DNA of 64,000 bases from Clostridium sp. DSM 17811 (GTDB lineage Bacteria; Bacillota; Clostridia; Clostridiales; Clostridiaceae): contig NZ_JAHLDU010000008.1 in the NCBI RefSeq assembly GCF_018861905.1, positions 145,054-209,053 of the forward strand, in the 5' to 3' direction. Each line of letters begins with the position of its first letter. Position 1 is the first letter of the stretch. Below, one piece after another: positions 60,685 through 64,000 of the stretch. The notes below the pieces were generated by a model. That model had not been told where the DNA came from. It worked only from the letters and a program-made list of their open reading frames with translations, and ran no database searches. The position numbers were made by a program, and so were the translations under genes.

Positions 60685-62148
60685 GTGAAAAAAGTATTAT
60701 GTTTATTTGTTATTATATTTTCTATTATAATTTTTATATGGAGTCAATATGCAGGATTAACTTTAAGTTCTCAAGTATTACATAAAAAGCTTACTGTGTC
60801 GCCTATACAAGGAAGTTGGATAGTAGAAAAATATGTTTCTATTGGGGGCACTACAATTGATGATGAAAAAGCAAAACAATTACTTGGAAAGGTTGCTTAT
60901 TTTAGGGGAGATACAGTTGAGTTTAATGGCAATATATCCAAGGATGTTAAATATAAAGTTAAGTCCGTGAATACTAAAAGTTATTTTTGGAATAGTATAA
61001 AAATAAGTGCCAAAAGCTTAGGAATAAAAAATACTGATGTACAAATTATTACTATTAACTCCAATGAAACTTTTTTTGATGAGTACATAAAACTGGATGA
61101 GTTAACTCTTATAAAAAACTACGAGGGTACCTTATTATATTTTCACAAAGCAAAAGATTCTTCTAATACCCATTCATATAATAAAGATAACAATACAAAA
61201 ATTTTAATCAGCAAGGCAGAAAAAGAAATACGATCTAAGTCAGGATTATTACTTGGACTAAGATATGAAAATCCTGAAGGTGAAGATGGGCAGAGTAAAT
61301 ATTCATATAAAACATTATGGATTAGTTCAGTAAATGATAAAATTCTTCCCATTCGGGAAACTAAAGATTTGTTACTTCCAAGGCAAGATGGGTTTTGGAA
61401 GGTAGGGATAAGTAATAAAATAGAAAATGGAGATTCGAAGGACATACTTTGGTCTTATCCAATCAATTTACTTAATCCCACCAAACCCATAAATTCAAAA
61501 AAAATAAAGTATACTAAAACAGAAGGTAGTATAGCTATTAAATTTGTAGGCAGCAATTATGTTTCTACTGATACTGTGCAGGATGTAAATAATAATGATT
61601 TAGAAAAGAAGTACTCTAATAATAAGCTTAAAATATTTCCAATGGATAATCTAATGGGAGAACCTATAAAACTTACAAGCATACTTCCAAGGGAAATAGA
61701 AAAAGCTACTTTGCCAGGTACAATTTTACACATAAATAAAAGTACACAAGATGAAAAACTAGAAAAAGTGGATAATAATTTGTGTGTAATAAGAAGAAGT
61801 GGACGATGGATACTAAGAGGAAGAATGTCCCAAGCAAATAGCGGAGATTCATTTATAGACTTTGATATTCCTTATGCTACACCTAAATCGTTAACTACCT
61901 ATGATAATTTGTTTCCTTCTTTTAACGTAATAAAAACAAAGGTACCAAGCGCAGTGGATGCTTATTCATCTCCTAATAGAGATTTTGTTGTTGTTCTAAC
62001 TAATACAGAATTGATGGTATTTACTATAAAAGGATATAATCTGGGAGAAAAGTCATTAACTTTGAAGTTTAAAGCAGGAGAAATGCCAGTAATGTCCCAA
62101 TGGGCTACAGGTAGTTATGTGGATGAATGGCAAAAAAAAGTAAAATAA
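60685..62148 (+). CDS. Membrane-anchored protein of unknown function
   Basis: A 487-aa protein with one N-terminal anchor (about 3-22). The exported remainder is mostly beta. The first part (about 30-150) has a lipocalin-like cadence (VSPIQGSWIVEKYVSIGGTT, GKVAYFRGDTVEFNGNISKD) that appears once in full. The second half includes LWISSVNDKILPIRETKDLL and DAYSSPNRDFVVVLTNTELM, resembling beta-propeller-type repeats. It starts 38 bp after the kinase gene and is probably in the same operon, so it may be a sensor partner or target. The start is GTG 6 bp after AGGTGA. No known family recognised. Confidence 0.65.
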   Translation: MKKVLCLFVIIFSIIIFIWSQYAGLTLSSQVLHKKLTVSPIQGSWIVEKYVSIGGTTIDDEKAKQLLGKVAYFRGDTVEFNGNISKDVKYKVKSVNTKSYFWNSIKISAKSLGIKNTDVQIITINSNETFFDEYIKLDELTLIKNYEGTLLYFHKAKDSSNTHSYNKDNNTKILISKAEKEIRSKSGLLLGLRYENPEGEDGQSKYSYKTLWISSVNDKILPIRETKDLLLPRQDGFWKVGISNKIENGDSKDILWSYPINLLNPTKPINSKKIKYTKTEGSIAIKFVGSNYVSTDTVQDVNNNDLEKKYSNNKLKIFPMDNLMGEPIKLTSILPREIEKATLPGTILHINKSTQDEKLEKVDNNLCVIRRSGRWILRGRMSQANSGDSFIDFDIPYATPKSLTTYDNLFPSFNVIKTKVPSAVDAYSSPNRDFVVVLTNTELMVFTIKGYNLGEKSLTLKFKAGEMPVMSQWATGSYVDEWQKKVK

Positions 62149-62178
62149 GTGCTAACGCGGCTACGCGCGTTAGCGCTT
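62147..62178. terminator. Bidirectional GC-rich terminator
   Basis: A 13-bp stem with one G-T pair (62147-62159 with 62166-62178) and a 6-nt loop, followed by T residues. It overlaps both convergent stop codons. Its GC content stands out from the surroundings. Confidence 0.9.
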
Positions 62179-63130
62179 ATTTTATTGTTCTAAATTCGTA
62201 TCCTTTATCTTTTAAATATTCTATAATTTGAGGTAATGCATTAGCAGTTTGCATTTTACCATAAGTATCATGCATCAATATAACTAATTTTTCTTGCGTT
62301 CCAACCTCTTCCTTTAATACGTTAAGTAACTCTTCTGGAGTTTTATTTGGCTTACCTTCTGCATCTTTAATTTCTGCATTCCAATCTATACTAATCATAT
62401 TTTTTTCTTTTAGCTTTGCATCGAACTCTGGTAAATTCGGATCTCTATAATATGCTCTTGACATATATCCTCCAGGCACTCTTAAAATCCTTGTACTAAA
62501 ATCTTGACCAAGTATATTTTTTAATGCATCATCGTTTTTTTTCACATCGTTCATGAAGATAGGTACATTAATTATGTTGTTAGGGAATAATGCATTGTGT
62601 TCATTATGATTATAAGTATGATTTCCGATTGCATGTCCTTCATTAAATTCACGTTTTACAAGTTCTTTGCTTTTTTCATTTGCTTCTACGTTTTGACCAA
62701 GCAAAAAAAATGTTGCTTTAACGTTATTTTCTTTTAGAATATCTAGTACTTTGGGTGTCACAGTAGTAGATGGACCATCATCAAAGGTAAGAAATGCTAT
62801 TTTCTGATTATCATTTTTCCCTTTGTAATTTAATATATCACTTACTTTTGCAGCATCATAAATATACTTTTCCCCTTCTTTATTTACAGTGAAATTTTTT
62901 GTTGGTTCGTTATTAGTTTCATTATTCTTTAATGTACTAGTAGCGTTAGGTTTAGAAGTAGCTGTAGCAGTTACCGTAGTAGTAATTGGTACAATTACTG
63001 GTTCAGCATTAACTTCATCTTTAGTAAAACTTTTACCTATTATGATTGTACCTATTAAAATTAAAAAAATGCAGCTACATATTAAACTTATTTTTAAAGG
63101 TCTTTTATTAATTCTTTTCTTTTTCTTCAT
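62177..63130 (-). CDS. Membrane-anchored polysaccharide deacetylase (CE4)
   Basis: A 317-aa protein. A basic N-terminus and anchor (about 15-33) precede a Thr/Val/Ala/Pro linker (about 43-80), which leads to the NodB domain (about 110-315). Motif 1 is AFLTFDDGPSTTVTP, motif 2 is HAIGNHTYNHNEHNALF (His-x4-His metal site), motif 3 is ILRVPGGYMSRAYYRDP and the last is ISIDWNAEI; LVILMHDTYGKM carries the final His. Such enzymes deacetylate peptidoglycan N-acetylglucosamine or exopolysaccharide outside the cell. ATG at 63130 lies 8 bp after GGAG; in-frame GTG codons just upstream overlap the ribosome site. Confidence 0.92.
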   Translation of the reverse strand: MKKKKRINKRPLKISLICSCIFLILIGTIIIGKSFTKDEVNAEPVIVPITTTVTATATSKPNATSTLKNNETNNEPTKNFTVNKEGEKYIYDAAKVSDILNYKGKNDNQKIAFLTFDDGPSTTVTPKVLDILKENNVKATFFLLGQNVEANEKSKELVKREFNEGHAIGNHTYNHNEHNALFPNNIINVPIFMNDVKKNDDALKNILGQDFSTRILRVPGGYMSRAYYRDPNLPEFDAKLKEKNMISIDWNAEIKDAEGKPNKTPEELLNVLKEEVGTQEKLVILMHDTYGKMQTANALPQIIEYLKDKGYEFRTIK

Positions 63131-63448
63131 ATTCACCACTCCATTAACTAGTATTTATAATTTTATTTTATATAATATGACTGTATATAGTGAAATGTTA
63201 TTGTATATTTTTTATTCCCTATAAATTATTGCTTTCAAAATATGTTTTTGAATTTAATTACCCCCCATAATTTTAAATTATTCACATTTTTTGAAACATG
63301 ACAAAATAGGTAAAACTTGGTATAGTTATAATAATGTAATTATTTTACATAAAAGTCATTTATATGACAATATTTTACTATGAATACTATCCCATAAAAC
63401 CCTCTTTTAATCTATATACTTATAATACTACTTATTATAAACTAAGAG

Positions 63449-63476
63449 ATTACAAAATTATTACAATTTCATTACA
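63449..63476 (+). promoter_or_regulatory. Three ATTACA repeats at exact 11-bp steps (Pho-box-like)
   Basis: ATTACA starts at 63449, 63460 and 63471, followed by a weak TATTAA at 63482. This is a better match to a PhoP box than the one at 58453. It is oriented toward the right-edge gene, with the start codon about 430 bp away, so a transcript beginning near 63500-63540 would have a long leader. Confidence 0.6.
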
Positions 63477-63610
63477 GATCATATTAAAACCTTCTTGTGT
63501 CTTCTTTTGAATACATTTAGTTAAAAAAACTATAATTTTTATTAATGGAAATAGTAAGTTACTTTACATATATATTAAAAATATTAAAATATATGTGATA
63601 TTTCATAAGA

Positions 63611-63649
63611 GTTAAATTAATTTTGCAGCTCAGCAGGAGATGATTTAAT
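63611..63649 (+). repeat. Intergenic element, copy 3 (GCAGC...AGGAGATGATTTAA)
   Basis: The core 63625-63648 shares GCAGCT and AGGAGATGATTTAA with the copies at 35964 and 52291, but differs in the middle (CAG for ACC). GTTAAAT/ATTTAAT (63611-63617 with 63643-63649) closes it, with one G-T pair and a longer left spacer. Confidence 0.5.
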
Positions 63650-63912
63650 GAGACTATTTAAAAGCAATTCCATCAGTAAGCATAAAAGATAGAGATTCAT
63701 TAACTGTTGTGCAAATGAACGATGAAAAATGTTAAATAACCAATATCAACTGGTTTATAAAAATACTATTATTAATATAGAAGATATGAAAACGTTATAT
63801 TTTTATTATAAAACAAATTTAAAAAATTATCTAATTGAATTTATGGTTAACATTAGATGAGATAATTTATTATCAAAGATACAACTACATTATACAATAA
63901 GGGGGAAGTAAA

Positions 63913-64000
63913 ATGGCTGTGATTAATTGGAGTGGAGCAATATTTGGTTTAATAGTTGCTATAGTTTTAATATTTAGAAAGGTAAGTCCTGTATACGCAC
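63913..64000 (+). CDS. N-terminus of a probable GntP-family permease
   Basis: The first 29 codons before the right edge: MAVINWSGAIFGLIVAIVLI followed by FRKVSPVYA. A helix followed by a basic K-V-x-P-V-Y turn is the usual opening of gluconate permease (GntP) family members, which import gluconate or related sugar acids. SD GGGGGAAG precedes the ATG. The CdaR-type regulator at 42217 belongs to the same physiological theme, but is far away. Too little is visible for certainty. Confidence 0.5.
   Translation, partial: MAVINWSGAIFGLIVAIVLIFRKVSPVYA

Larger units (their letters stand above)
63131..63912. other. 782-bp gene-free region with regulatory signals
   Basis: No convincing gene. It holds the Pho-box-like repeats (63449-63476), the third copy of the GCAGC element (63611-63649) and a 14-codon frame at 63648-63692 (MRLFKSNSISKHKR) with AGGAG 8 bp before its ATG. 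A GTCAT/ATGAC hairpin occurs near 63357. A second short frame (DYLKAIPSVSIKDRDSLTVV) from 63651 overlaps it and looks like a possible gene remnant. The region may code a leader or small RNA for the right-edge gene. Confidence 0.5.

Overview
This window looks like a stretch of chromosome from a low-GC, anaerobic Firmicute of the Clostridium group. The base composition is strongly AT-rich and Shine-Dalgarno sites are strong (AGGAGG/AGGTGA). Many genes start with TTG or GTG. Typical clostridial genes are present: a 2-enoate-reductase-like flavoenzyme, a T-box leader, AgrC/AgrA-like and OmpR-type two-component systems, and BcrA-type ABC transporters. I see no rRNA, complete tRNA, CRISPR array, transposase or phage gene. 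Family names come from recognising motifs by eye; no database search was run.

Layout, left to right. 1-0.45 kb: 5' part of a CoaC/Dfp-type flavoprotein running off the left edge. 0.7-5.8 kb: two nearly identical DAHP synthase genes flanking a MarR regulator and a chemoreceptor. 5.8-8.6 kb: 2-enoate reductase-like enzyme divergent from a PadR regulator. 8.6-11.1 kb: homocysteine methyltransferase and a permease (mmuPM-like). 11.4-14.1 kb: a small stefin-like cystatin, an unknown protein and an MFS exporter. 14.4-16.1 kb: GNAT acetyltransferase and aspartate/glutamate racemase. 16.2-19.2 kb: LytTR-type two-component system with a coiled-coil protein. 19.4-24.4 kb: MBL-fold hydrolase, a pyridoxamine-oxidase-like/HxlR divergent pair and a three-gene ABC module. 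24.5-29.2 kb: BrnQ under a T-box, MarR-pirin pair, and an old-yellow-enzyme/HxlR divergent pair.

29.4-34.4 kb holds a secreted papain-like protein, an OmpR-type two-component system and a secreted subtilisin. 34.5-35.7 kb holds an L-cysteine-desulfidase-like gene that appears to start with AUU. 36.0-42.3 kb is a two-component system followed by two ABC transporters, the usual arrangement for sensing and resisting antimicrobial peptides; four 11-bp-phased direct repeats precede the first transporter. 42.2-47.7 kb: CdaR-type regulator, cyclopropane fatty acid synthase, MntH, and a second BrnQ that appears to start with AUC. 48.0-54.8 kb is a compact operon for rhamnogalacturonan oligosaccharides: GH106-like rhamnosidase, PL4-like lyase, GPH-family symporter and CE4 deacetylase. 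None of its enzymes has a signal peptide, so degradation is probably intracellular after import.

55-63.1 kb: Schlafen/AlbA-type protein, TPR protein behind a possible switching leader, a 56-aa protein, a soluble chemoreceptor, a PhoP/PhoR-like two-component system with Pho-box-like repeats, a membrane-anchored protein and a membrane-anchored polysaccharide deacetylase. The right edge holds the start of a probable GntP-family permease.

Best leads: the stefin-like cystatin; two genes with non-canonical AUU/AUC starts; a brnQ whose 3' end is a relic of the neighbouring rhamnosidase gene read in another frame; a 24-nt intergenic element found three times with partly compensated flanking stems; and the 11-bp-phased regulator sites.
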